Shown: positions 8,144 to 16,732 of the stretch, piece after piece | How positions within the stretch are numbered: position 1 is the stretch's first letter | Layout: each line of letters starts with the position of its first letter | Assembly: GCF_001730525.1 (NCBI RefSeq) | Contig: NZ_MDFN01000009.1 | Location: 79,650 to 143,649, forward strand | Source: Arcticibacter eurypsychrophilus | GTDB taxonomy: Bacteria; Bacteroidota; Bacteroidia; Sphingobacteriales; Sphingobacteriaceae | Direction: 5' to 3' | Length of the DNA: 64,000 nt | Position numbers and translations under genes: made by a program | Notes under the pieces: model-generated | What the model saw: only the letters and a program-made list of their open reading frames with translations | Told to the model about the DNA's origin: nothing | Databases searched by the model: none

Positions 8144-8284
8144 ATGCGCTGTAGCTTGGTAAATGTTCACTACTATTTAAATTTTAAGCAGTCCTGTTTT
8201 GTTGCAGATAACAGGACTGTAGTTAAAAACCCCTATTACGGAGCTTCTATGCTTACTTGTGGTATAGTAGTTGGAGCCTTATAG
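8144..8284 (+). pseudogene. C-terminal relic of a DUF3347/CusB-type protein (46-codon frame)
   Basis: An ATG at 8144 opens a 46-codon frame ending at TAG 8282-8284. Its second half reads DNRTVVKNPYYGASMLTCG, which matches the conserved C-terminal NPYYGxxMLTCG of DUF3347 proteins and CusB-type adaptors. The intact DUF3347 gene just downstream ends with the paralogous NPYLGKQMPECG. The frame also contains a hairpin (CAGTCCTGTT 8189-8198 with AACAGGACTG 8210-8219) that may terminate the DUF305 transcript. It is most simply a leftover of a lost adaptor gene. Apart from this, the 323-bp gap holds nothing I can name. Confidence 0.5.
8189..8219 (+). terminator. Hairpin downstream of the DUF305 gene
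   Basis: A 10-bp perfect stem, CAGTCCTGTT and AACAGGACTG, around an 11-base loop, about 100 bp after the DUF305 stop. A short T/A-rich stretch follows, not a clean T-tract. It overlaps the DUF3347-tail relic. Confidence 0.4.
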
Positions 8285-8415
8285 CTACAAACTCCTTCCG
8301 CTATTAACTCTTTCTTAATTAAAAATTGATTTATGCAGCAAAATCTTCTTGAAGGCATTTAGACCTTTACTGATAACAAAGTGCTGTCGGTAATTTAACC
8401 TTTAACAACAAATTT

Positions 8416-8988
8416 ATGAAAACTCTAATATTAAGTGCAATTATCCTTTTATTTGGAATTACCTCCTGCAATACAGGAACCAAACAAAATTCAACTTCAT
8501 CTGTCACTGGAAACGGAACGGAACAAATAACGGCCAAAGCACCATCTGCCACTGCCAGCTCAACTGAGGGAATAATTGATTCTTATATCAAATTAAAGAA
8601 TGCATTAACACAGGATGATGATCAGGATGCGGCTATTGCAGGAAAAGAATTAATTGCATCATTAGACAGCTTTGACAAAAGCAGTTTAAATGAAGCTCAG
8701 GCTAAAGAATATACCGATATCTATGAAGATGCCAGGGAACATGCAGCACACATAGGGGCAAATGCTGGTAATATTAAACATCAAAGGGAGCATTTTGAAA
8801 CCTTAAGTAAAGATGTATATGACCTCGTTAAAGCTGTAGGTGGGACTCAAAAGCTTTATTACGTCAATTGCCCGATGTATAATGATAATAAGGGAGCTAA
8901 TTGGCTGAGCGAAATTAAAGAAATTCAGAACCCTTATTTAGGTAAGCAAATGCCTGAATGTGGAACGGTGAAAGAAGAACTTAACTAA
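8416..8988 (+). CDS. DUF3347 lipoprotein (CusB-adaptor-like domain)
   Basis: A 190-residue lipoprotein (lipobox GITSC, Cys at about 18) with a Ser/Thr-rich linker and a DUF3347 helical domain from about residue 55. Visible signatures are the start YIKLKNALTQDD, a HAAHI helix, and the C-terminal YYVNCPMYNDNKGANWLS and NPYLGKQMPECG, in which the Cys, Met and Asn pattern is a plausible copper site. DUF3347 also occurs at the end of CusB-type efflux adaptors. It sits 6 bp before the haem-binding gene, so the pair is an operon with the oxidase. Confidence 0.85.
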   Translation: MKTLILSAIILLFGITSCNTGTKQNSTSSVTGNGTEQITAKAPSATASSTEGIIDSYIKLKNALTQDDDQDAAIAGKELIASLDSFDKSSLNEAQAKEYTDIYEDAREHAAHIGANAGNIKHQREHFETLSKDVYDLVKAVGGTQKLYYVNCPMYNDNKGANWLSEIKEIQNPYLGKQMPECGTVKEELN

Positions 8989-8994
8989 TTTTCG

Positions 8995-9453
8995 ATGAGC
9001 ATCAGGAAAAAAGTACTGCTAAGTGTATTGGCAGTACTCCTTCTCATCCAATTTTTTCAGCCAAAGCGAAATGTTAACACAAAAGCTTCAAAATCGGATA
9101 TTAACAACGTTTATCAGGTACCCGATAAAGTAAAAGCCGTTTTGCAGCGCTCCTGCTATGATTGCCATAGCAATTCAACTAATTATCCCTGGTATAGTAG
9201 TATTCAACCGTTCGGATGGGTTATGGCTTCACATATTCGTAAAGGTAAATCAGAGCTAGACTTTAACAGGTTTGGTGAGTATTCTCCAAGAAGGCAAAAA
9301 AGCAAATTGAAATCAATCAGAGAAAGTATAAAAGATAATTCAATGCCTCTCCCCTCTTACACTTTGATCCATCAATCAGCAAAACTTTCAAATGAGCAAA
9401 AAAACAGCATTTACAAATGGTTAGATAATGTGCAAAGCACCTCTCTTCAGTAA
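8995..9453 (+). CDS. Haem-binding-domain protein (Haem_bd family, single c-type CXXCH)
   Basis: A 152-residue protein with one N-terminal membrane anchor or signal segment (about 6-20). It has a CYDCH motif near residue 55, followed by SNSTNYPWYSSIQPFGW and HIRKGKSELDFNRFGEYS, the family hallmark. Such proteins bind one haem c in the periplasm and often accompany copper resistance genes in Bacteroidota. It starts 7 bp after the DUF3347 stop and ends 10 bp before the oxidase start, so it is translated from a shared mRNA. An electron-carrying role toward the oxidase is inferred. Confidence 0.85.
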   Translation: MSIRKKVLLSVLAVLLLIQFFQPKRNVNTKASKSDINNVYQVPDKVKAVLQRSCYDCHSNSTNYPWYSSIQPFGWVMASHIRKGKSELDFNRFGEYSPRRQKSKLKSIRESIKDNSMPLPSYTLIHQSAKLSNEQKNSIYKWLDNVQSTSLQ

Positions 9454-9463
9454 AATTAAAATC

Positions 9464-12034
9464 ATGAAACGAATACTTTTATATGTATTTTTCCTGGGCT
9501 TTTATACTATTGCTTCCGGACAGCCCCAGGTCTATGTTTGTCCAATGCATCCGGAGGTTATGAGTAACAAGCCGGGCAAATGTCCCAAGTGCGGTATGGA
9601 ATTAGTTGAAAAGCGAGTTAAAAGTCCTGCCAAATCTGCCCCTGCACAGAAACATGATCCTGTAAAAAGCGCTGCTCCTGTTGGTATAAAAATAAAGTCA
9701 GCGAGTAAAACAAAAGCTGATCATACAACTCCAGCTCCTGTATTAAACGAAGAAAGAAACGCGGAAAAAGCAGGCCATAAAGTAAAGACTGCAGAAGTAA
9801 CCTACAGCCCCAAAATGGTTCGTTATGACCTATATGTAAATGATACTACAGTTAATTTCACAGGAAAGAAGAAAAAGGCAGTAGCTATAAATGGAAGCAT
9901 ACCCGCTCCAACTTTAACATTTACAGAAGGTGATACGGCTGAAATATATGTTCATAATAAAATGGATGTAGAGACATCTGTTCATTGGCATGGTGTATTT
10001 TTACCAAACCGTTTTGATGGCGTTCCCAACCTGACTCAAATGCCTATCAAACCGCATTCAACCTATGTATATAAATTTCCCGTGATACAAAACGGAACTT
10101 ATTGGTATCATAGCCATACTAAATTGCAGGAACAAAGCGGCATGTACGGAGCTTTGATTTTCAACAAGAAGAATGAACCGAAAATCCCAACAATACCGAT
10201 TGTTTTAAGCGACTGGACTGATATGAACCCTAGGGAGGTTGACCGCTCACTTCATAACGCTACGGATTGGTTTGCAATTAAAAAGGGAACATCCCAAAGT
10301 TACGCCGAGGCTATTCAAAAAGGATACTTCAAGACAAAGTTGAATAATGAGTGGAAGCGGATGAGTGCGATGGACGTTAGCGATGTATATTATGATAAAT
10401 TCCTGGCTAATGGCAAGCCTTCAATCAAATATTCAAGATTTAAGGCAGGTGATAAAGTACGGTTGAGAATTATTAATGGCGGAGCATCAACTTATTTCTG
10501 GCTGACTTATTCAGGTGGCAAAATTACAGTTGTCGGAAACGATGGAAATGATGTAGTACCTGTAGATGTTGACCGTTTATTAATTGCCGTCTCCGAAACG
10601 TATGATGTCATCATCACTATTCCGCAAGATATGAGTTATGAGTTTTTAGCAACAGCTGAGGACCGTACCAAATCTACTTCAATATGGTTGGGTGAGGGAA
10701 TGAAAATGCCAGCTAAGCCACTTGGGAAGTTGAAATATTTTGAAGGAATGGAAATGATGAATGGCATGATGAAGATGAACGGAGACATGGCATCTACGGG
10801 CATGGAAATGAGCAATCAGCAAATGGACATGAATACGGTGATGTATCCTGAAACTACCGGAGAGCAATATGGCAGGTTAAAATCGAAGCCTGATGAGATT
10901 GTTGACCTGGATAGTATAGTTGCTAAACCTGAACCAATAAAAGAGGATATCACAAAAGCAGATCCACAAATGAAAGGGCATGACATGCATACTAAGAGTA
11001 GCATGAATATGGAAATGAGTGAGGATTTGGTTACCCTTAATTATGCCATGTTAAAATCTCCGGAAAAATCAACCTTAAGACCGGGTCCGCTAAGGACTTT
11101 AAATTTCGAGTTGACCGGAAATATGAACCGCTATGTATGGACGATTGACAATAAGACCGTTTCAGAGTCTGATAAGATTCTTATTAAAAAAGGAGAAAAT
11201 ATCCGCATTATTATCTACAACAATTCCATGATGCGGCACCCTATGCACCTGCATGGTCATGACTTTCGGGTATTAAACGGACAAGGAGAATATGCCCCTT
11301 TAAAAAACGTACTCGATATTATGCCAATGGAGAGAGATACGATAGAATTTGCCGCAACAGAAAGTGGCGACTGGTTTTTCCATTGCCATATCTTATATCA
11401 TATGATGAGCGGAATGGGAAGAGTATTCAGCTACGTCGGATCTGCTCCAAATCCGGATATTCCAAATCCAAAACTGGCGCAGCGTAAGCTATTTGCCGAT
11501 GACCGAATGCCTCACTTCATGGCCAATGCAGGATTTGAAAGTAACGGAAGTGATGGAGAAGCTATGCTTTGTAATACCCGCTACCGCTTGTCTACTGAAT
11601 GGCGGATAGGGTTAAAGTCAGAAGACGGCAACGAAAGCGAAACGTATTTCGGTCGCTATTTAGGTAAAATGCAATGGATTTTCCCATTTATAGGATTTGA
11701 CTATCACTATAATCCCAGGAGAAATATAAGCGAGAAGAACCTTTTCGGGCAAACCAGTAACCAAAGCAATAGAAAGGCTTTGGTGGCGGGTATTCAGTAT
11801 GTCTTACCGATGTTAGTTAACGCAGAAGCGAGACTAGACAGTAAAGGAAAATTCCGCTTTCAACTAGTCCGAAAGGATATTCCAGTTACAGCCAGATTAA
11901 GTGCTACGATTATGGGTAATACAGATAAAGAATACATGGGAGGCTTAAGGTATACTGTTACCAAGTACTTTTCTCTTTCTACCCACTATGATAGTGATAT
12001 TGGTTACGGGGCAGGGGTTACATTAACGTATTAA
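9464..12034 (+). CDS. copA: Multicopper oxidase (CopA/PcoA type) with N-terminal metal-binding domain and C-terminal CopB-like region
   Basis: I chose the ATG at 9464, which gives the signal peptide MKRILLYVFF...ASGQ; the upstream ATG at 9428 overlaps the previous gene. Order of parts in 856 residues: CPMHPEVMSNKPGKCPKCGM heavy-metal-binding motif (about 26-45), three cupredoxin domains with HWHG (about 174), YWYHSH (about 213), a Met-rich stretch at about 430-460, HPMHLHGHDF and FHCHILYHMMSGM (all four copper sites present). The last roughly 170 residues (RLSTEWRIGLKSED, GRYLGKMQWIFPFIGFD) resemble the outer-membrane barrel protein CopB. It probably oxidises Cu(I) in the periplasm. The fusion makes it longer than standard CopA. 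Confidence 0.9.
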   Translation: MKRILLYVFFLGFYTIASGQPQVYVCPMHPEVMSNKPGKCPKCGMELVEKRVKSPAKSAPAQKHDPVKSAAPVGIKIKSASKTKADHTTPAPVLNEERNAEKAGHKVKTAEVTYSPKMVRYDLYVNDTTVNFTGKKKKAVAINGSIPAPTLTFTEGDTAEIYVHNKMDVETSVHWHGVFLPNRFDGVPNLTQMPIKPHSTYVYKFPVIQNGTYWYHSHTKLQEQSGMYGALIFNKKNEPKIPTIPIVLSDWTDMNPREVDRSLHNATDWFAIKKGTSQSYAEAIQKGYFKTKLNNEWKRMSAMDVSDVYYDKFLANGKPSIKYSRFKAGDKVRLRIINGGASTYFWLTYSGGKITVVGNDGNDVVPVDVDRLLIAVSETYDVIITIPQDMSYEFLATAEDRTKSTSIWLGEGMKMPAKPLGKLKYFEGMEMMNGMMKMNGDMASTGMEMSNQQMDMNTVMYPETTGEQYGRLKSKPDEIVDLDSIVAKPEPIKEDITKADPQMKGHDMHTKSSMNMEMSEDLVTLNYAMLKSPEKSTLRPGPLRTLNFELTGNMNRYVWTIDNKTVSESDKILIKKGENIRIIIYNNSMMRHPMHLHGHDFRVLNGQGEYAPLKNVLDIMPMERDTIEFAATESGDWFFHCHILYHMMSGMGRVFSYVGSAPNPDIPNPKLAQRKLFADDRMPHFMANAGFESNGSDGEAMLCNTRYRLSTEWRIGLKSEDGNESETYFGRYLGKMQWIFPFIGFDYHYNPRRNISEKNLFGQTSNQSNRKALVAGIQYVLPMLVNAEARLDSKGKFRFQLVRKDIPVTARLSATIMGNTDKEYMGGLRYTVTKYFSLSTHYDSDIGYGAGVTLTY

Positions 12035-12046
12035 ATAAAGAGCATC

Positions 12047-14449
12047 ATGAAACATACTTATAAAATAAGCGGAATGAGCTGTGAAGGCTGCCGCGAAAAA
12101 GTGGAACAGGCACTGAATAAAATAAAAGGTATTTCTTCGGTGGTTAGCTTAAAACCGCCTGAAGCTACTATTACAATGGAAAAGCATGTGCCAATAGAAA
12201 AATTACGGGAAACCTTATCTGCAGCAGGAAATTATACAATAGAAATGGCAGGCCATCAAGTTGCAGAATCGAATACTCATGCTACTATATTGCCAGATGT
12301 CAAATCTAATTCTACGCTAAAGTATTCATGTCCCATGCACCCGGAAATTATACGAGACAAGCCTGGTGCCTGTCCAATCTGCGGAATGGATCTGGTACCA
12401 ATATCTGGAACAGGCACAAAAGAAGAAGATGAAGAAGATCAAACATACGATACATTACTGCGCAAGTTCAAAATAGCTGCGCTGCTTACAGCTCCTATCT
12501 TCCTTATTTCCATGTCAGAAATGATCCCTGGTAATCCCTTGCTTACACTTATGGATCTTAAGTACTGGAACTGGGTACAATTTGCCCTGTCAATTCCAGT
12601 AGTATTTTACGCAACCTGGATGTTCTTTGAGCGTGCATGGCAGTCAGTTATCACCTGGAACTTAAATATGTTTACTTTAATTGGCATTGGTGCAGGGGTT
12701 GCCTGGCTTTTTAGCATCATCTCCCTATTGTTCCCAGGTATTTTTCCAGATCAGTTCAAGACCCATGCAGGTACTGTTTATGTGTACTTTGAGGCGGCAA
12801 GCGTCATTCTTACGCTAGTATTACTTGGGCAGCTTTTGGAGGCACGTGCACATGGCAAGACCAACAGTGCTATTAAAGAACTGCTGAAACTGGCACCTAA
12901 TGAGGCCACAAAAATTGATGAAAAAAAAGAAACGAAAGTTGCCATTGATGACATCCAGAAAGGAGATTTACTACGCGTAAAACCAGGCGAAAAGGTACCC
13001 GTTGATGGAAGTATCCAATCAGGAGAAGTAACTATCGATGAATCGATGATATCCGGAGAACCTATTCCTGTTGATAAGAAACCAGGAGACAAGGTCAGTT
13101 CTGGCACCATAAACGGAAACAAAACCTTTACAATGCTGGCAGAAAAAGTAGGGTCAGAAACCTTGCTTTCTCAGATTATTGAAATGGTTAATTCGGCAAG
13201 CCGCTCGAAAGCTCCTATACAGAAACTGGCAGATAAAATATCGGGTTATTTCGTCCCTATTGTGGTTCTCATCTCGGTGATAACTTTTATTGTTTGGGCA
13301 ATTTATGGCCCTGAGCCTTCCTACGTCTACGCATTTGTAAATGCAATAGCGGTGCTGATCATTGCCTGCCCCTGTGCGCTTGGCCTTGCCACACCGATGT
13401 CGGTGATGGTTGGTGTTGGAAAAGGTGCAAAATCTGGCATACTTATCAAAAATGCAGAGTCTTTGGAAAAGATGAATGCAATAGATATAGTCGTTATAGA
13501 TAAAACAGGAACCGTTACCGAAGGAAAACCATCCGTTGAAAAAGTGGTTAGCACAAACCATGATTTCACAGAAGACGATATTCTTCAAAAAATCATATCC
13601 TTGAACAGCAGCAGTGAGCATCCTTTGGCACAAGCCACGCTTCGCTATGGAGAAGAAAAGAATATCAAAATTGAACCTATAACACATTTTGAAGCGATTA
13701 CCGGAAAAGGGGTTATTGGTGTACTCGGAAAAGAAAAACTGTCCCTGGGCAACGAAAAGCTAATGGAACAGGTAAGTGCAAAAATTACTTCGGAATTAAG
13801 TGAGCAAGTTAAAGCGGAGCAAAAACAGGGCAAAACAGTCTCTTATTTATCGGTTGGAAATGTTGCTGTTGGTTTTGTGGTAATCTATGATAAGATTAAG
13901 GAATCAAGCAAAGAAGCAATCAATAAACTACAGCAAGAAGGTCTGCAGGTTTGGATGTTTACCGGCGACAATGAAGATACAGCAAAAGCCGTAAGTAAAA
14001 CCTTGAAACTTGATGGATATAAAGCTCAAATGCTGCCAGAGGATAAACTTCAAGAGATAAAACGGCTACAGGCTGAGGGGAAAAAAGTAGCCATGGCAGG
14101 CGATGGCATCAATGATGCCCCTGCATTGTCGCAGGCAGATATTGGCATAGCCATGGGTACCGGTACTGATGTCGCCATTCAAAGCGCAGCCATTACTTTG
14201 GTTAAAGGTGACCTTAACGGAATTGCTAAAGCCCGGTTATTAAGCCATAAAGTAATGCGCAATATTAAGGGAAACCTCTTCTTTGCTTTAGGCTACAATA
14301 TCCTTGGAATCCCTATTGCAGCGGGAGTCTTGTATCCTTTTTTTGGTATTCTTCTGTCGCCAATGATTGCTGCTCTGGCCATGAGCTTGAGTTCGGTTTC
14401 CGTTATCCTGAACTCCTTACGACTAAGGGGCACAAAGCTGCAGGAATAA
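12047..14449 (+). CDS. copA: Copper-translocating P1B-type ATPase with HMA and CPMHPE domains
   Basis: An 800-residue Cu(I) exporter. An HMA domain with GMSCEGC starts at residue 8, then a second metal-binding module CPMHPEIIRDKPGACPICGM at about 95-115. Transmembrane helices follow from about 140, with CPC in IACPCALGLATP at about 440, the phosphorylation motif DKTGTVTEG at about 485, TGDNEDTA at about 643 and GDGINDAPALS at about 685. The TGE actuator is present as SGEP near 340. It starts 12 bp after the oxidase, so copper expelled to the periplasm meets that oxidase. The symbol is shared by convention with the oxidase; copper versus silver specificity is inferred from CPC. Confidence 0.93.
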   Translation: MKHTYKISGMSCEGCREKVEQALNKIKGISSVVSLKPPEATITMEKHVPIEKLRETLSAAGNYTIEMAGHQVAESNTHATILPDVKSNSTLKYSCPMHPEIIRDKPGACPICGMDLVPISGTGTKEEDEEDQTYDTLLRKFKIAALLTAPIFLISMSEMIPGNPLLTLMDLKYWNWVQFALSIPVVFYATWMFFERAWQSVITWNLNMFTLIGIGAGVAWLFSIISLLFPGIFPDQFKTHAGTVYVYFEAASVILTLVLLGQLLEARAHGKTNSAIKELLKLAPNEATKIDEKKETKVAIDDIQKGDLLRVKPGEKVPVDGSIQSGEVTIDESMISGEPIPVDKKPGDKVSSGTINGNKTFTMLAEKVGSETLLSQIIEMVNSASRSKAPIQKLADKISGYFVPIVVLISVITFIVWAIYGPEPSYVYAFVNAIAVLIIACPCALGLATPMSVMVGVGKGAKSGILIKNAESLEKMNAIDIVVIDKTGTVTEGKPSVEKVVSTNHDFTEDDILQKIISLNSSSEHPLAQATLRYGEEKNIKIEPITHFEAITGKGVIGVLGKEKLSLGNEKLMEQVSAKITSELSEQVKAEQKQGKTVSYLSVGNVAVGFVVIYDKIKESSKEAINKLQQEGLQVWMFTGDNEDTAKAVSKTLKLDGYKAQMLPEDKLQEIKRLQAEGKKVAMAGDGINDAPALSQADIGIAMGTGTDVAIQSAAITLVKGDLNGIAKARLLSHKVMRNIKGNLFFALGYNILGIPIAAGVLYPFFGILLSPMIAALAMSLSSVSVILNSLRLRGTKLQE

Positions 14450-14566
14450 ATAGAAAAACCAAACAGTCAACCTGCATTAAATATGATCAGTATCATTTCA
14501 CAAACTATTGATTGTTAATATCATACTCTTTTAATTACACTATATTCGGATAAATAAATTCACATC

Positions 14567-15019
14567 ATGAAAAAGCTTAAAACAATCTTCGTACTGCTTA
14601 TTATCTTCCTTGCAGGAACAGTAAGTAACTCACATGCACAAGGGGTATCTCCACAATCGAAAAAAATCGCTATAGATGCTAAAGGCGGTATCCATAATCA
14701 TCTGGGAACTAAATTAGGGTATATTGATAAGGACAATATCGTAAGAAATAACAAAGGCCAGAAAATCTATTTTATTGATAAAAGCGGAAACGTTATTGAT
14801 GCTAATGGGAAAAGACTTGGAAAAGCAGAGAAGAATGGTAATTTCTACAATACTCAAGGAACTAGTGTAATAACTGTTAGAGATAAAGATGCCGCAATGT
14901 GCGAAATATTAGATCCTGAAGGACATACCATGGGTACAGTGCATAAAAACTATAAACTGCATGCATGTGCCGCTCACTGCTTAATGCTAAAAGAAAAGAA
15001 GGACAAGGCCAAGATTTAA
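14567..15019 (+). CDS. Secreted beta-repeat protein (5-fold beta-flower type)
   Basis: A 150-residue protein with a clear signal peptide (ends SHAQG, about 1-26). The mature part is a series of short repeats of the form G-x-x-x-x-x-x-G-x-x-x-x: KGGIHNHLGTKLGYIDKD, NNKGQKIYFIDKSGNVID, ANGKRLGKAEKNGNFYN. This resembles what NCBI calls 5-fold beta-flower proteins. Two Cys and two His near the C-terminus (LHACAAHC) could bind metal. It is the last gene of the copper island, 117 bp after the ATPase. No biochemical role is known to me. Confidence 0.6.
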   Translation: MKKLKTIFVLLIIFLAGTVSNSHAQGVSPQSKKIAIDAKGGIHNHLGTKLGYIDKDNIVRNNKGQKIYFIDKSGNVIDANGKRLGKAEKNGNFYNTQGTSVITVRDKDAAMCEILDPEGHTMGTVHKNYKLHACAAHCLMLKEKKDKAKI

Positions 15020-15513
15020 CCTGAAATCTTGTCTAATAAGCTTCCAAAAAGCCTTGGTTAATATGCATGACCAGGACTTTTTGAAAGTAATATTGGTCAA
15101 GTACAATATAAGCACTCATAACATTAGCTTAGAAAAAGGCTTGATAGATGATAAAAGGCATAAGATTGAAAGTGTTTATATTAGTGACACCAGATAAAGC
15201 ATATATTTTCTTTCTTTAAATAAATGACTGCACTTTAAAATTCCGGGATCTTTTTTCATTTGCAAATAGAAGCACTTTTTGCAGTAGTTACTTAAGTAGA
15301 TTACTACTGTCTATTAGCGGGTTAAATTTAAACCCTCCCTATTATTCTATAACCCATATTCTCCATTTTCTAAAATTATTATAAACCCATTTCACCAATC
15401 AAACCAATTTCAACATTTTTGATCATCAGTTTTTGATAAAAAAATCGAAACCAACTTCTACCCCCTTTCTATTTATTCCTAAACAAAATCCTTAAAACTT
15501 CTCTTTATCAATT
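15020..15513 (+). other. Intergenic stretch of 494 bp after the copper island
   Basis: Apart from the hairpin at 15045-15083 I see no gene. A 44-codon frame at 15063-15197 (starts MHDQDFLKVILVKYNI) overlaps the hairpin and has no recognised relatives. The stretch 15300-15500 is pyrimidine-rich and AT-rich and presumably holds the promoter of the metallophosphoesterase. Confidence 0.4.
15045..15083 (+). terminator. Imperfect hairpin ending the copper island
   Basis: CAAAAAGCCTTGGT (15045-15058) and ACCAGGACTTTTTG (15070-15083) pair at 12 of 14 positions around an 11-base loop, with the CTTTTTG arm supplying a T-run. It lies 26 bp after the beta-flower gene stop. Confidence 0.5.
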
Positions 15514-16614
15514 ATGCGTGCGTTTTTACAAAAAATTCTTACCCAACCAGTAATCACACTGGCAAATAAACTCTCCTCCAGACCCGATCAAACACACGTA
15601 CACAAAGCACTAACCACCCTTTTTAATAAAATTCAAACCAAACCAGGCAAAAATGGATTAATCCTCGATTTCGATAACACCTCCAAACTGATCATCTTCT
15701 CCGATCAACATAAAGGTTCCCGGAATTTCAATGACGACTTTGCACGATCTGAAAAGAACTACCTCGCTGCCCTCAGTTATTATAACACCGAAAACTACTT
15801 GTATTGCAATTTAGGCGACAGCGAAGAACTCTGGAAAAACACCCTTAACGGAGTACTCAAAAGCAATACCGCCACCTTTGATCAAGAGCACCTGTTTTCA
15901 CAGCGAAATGCTTTTATAAAAGTCTTCGGAAATCACGATTTATACTGGGACAATGACCCACTCGCTCCTTTAACCCTTGAAAAGGTATACGGCCAGAAAA
16001 TAAAAATATACGAAGGAGTAATCTTAAGATTGGTCCTAAAAAATACCCCTCTTTCTATATTTCTAACCCATGGACATCAGGGTGACCTCCAAAGCGATGG
16101 CAACTGGTTCAGTAAATGGTTTGTTTCTACTATCTGGGCACCGTTCCAATCCTACCTGCGCATCAATCCAAATACACCGGCCTATAACAGTCAGCTTAAA
16201 TCAGAGCACAATATGATGATGTACAACTGGACGGCTAAACAGTCAAATCTGGTTCTAATAACAGGTCATACACACCAGCCCGTCTTCAATTCCCTTACAC
16301 ATTTGGAGCGCATGTATATGCGATTAGAAACCGCCAGACAAAACAATAACCAACGAGAAATTCAACAAATAGAAGTCGAACTACTAGCCGGAAAATTCAG
16401 CGGAGAAACTTCTCCACGTCTCGCATATTCCAAAAATACTTATTTCAATACCGGCTGCTGCTGTTTTAGTGATGGAGATATTACAGGTATAGAAATAGAA
16501 GGTGGTAAAATTCGACTCATTAAATGGAAGTCTGAAGGCACCGATCACACTAAACGTATCATACTGGAAGAAAGCAAATTAGAAGAACTTCTTGATGCAA
16601 CAAAAATTAATTAA
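15514..16614 (+). CDS. Calcineurin-like metallophosphoesterase
   Basis: A 366-residue cytoplasmic metallophosphoesterase. The dinuclear metal ligands are visible in the expected order: SDQHKGS (about 67; the usual DxH is DQH), GDSEELW (about 109), FGNHDLYWD (about 145), THGHQGD (about 187) and GHTHQPVF (about 247). No signal peptide is seen. The C-terminal NTGCCCFSDGDITGIEIEGG is a beta-strand cap typical of this subgroup. Substrate unknown. It stands alone between the copper island and a lipoprotein gene. Confidence 0.85.
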   Translation: MRAFLQKILTQPVITLANKLSSRPDQTHVHKALTTLFNKIQTKPGKNGLILDFDNTSKLIIFSDQHKGSRNFNDDFARSEKNYLAALSYYNTENYLYCNLGDSEELWKNTLNGVLKSNTATFDQEHLFSQRNAFIKVFGNHDLYWDNDPLAPLTLEKVYGQKIKIYEGVILRLVLKNTPLSIFLTHGHQGDLQSDGNWFSKWFVSTIWAPFQSYLRINPNTPAYNSQLKSEHNMMMYNWTAKQSNLVLITGHTHQPVFNSLTHLERMYMRLETARQNNNQREIQQIEVELLAGKFSGETSPRLAYSKNTYFNTGCCCFSDGDITGIEIEGGKIRLIKWKSEGTDHTKRIILEESKLEELLDATKIN

Positions 16615-16732
16615 ATCTCAAAGAAGCAATAGTACAAGCACGGAGCTTAGGTTAGTGTTAACAATAATATAACCTTAAATTTAAATATCGGTAATCTTGT
16701 AGGGATAGATTCGTGGTCATAATCTACAAATA

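Noticed and set aside
13154..13687. 177-codon minus-strand frame inside the Cu ATPase gene
   Set aside because: Antisense to P-type ATPase motifs and without family resemblance.
6766..15019. Copper island as a mobile element
   Set aside because: The mixture of resistance genes suggested transfer, but I found no transposase, integrase, terminal inverted repeats or tRNA target at the borders.
15063..15197. 44-codon frame after the beta-flower gene
   Set aside because: It overlaps the terminator hairpin and shows no family match; kept only as a note in the gap description.
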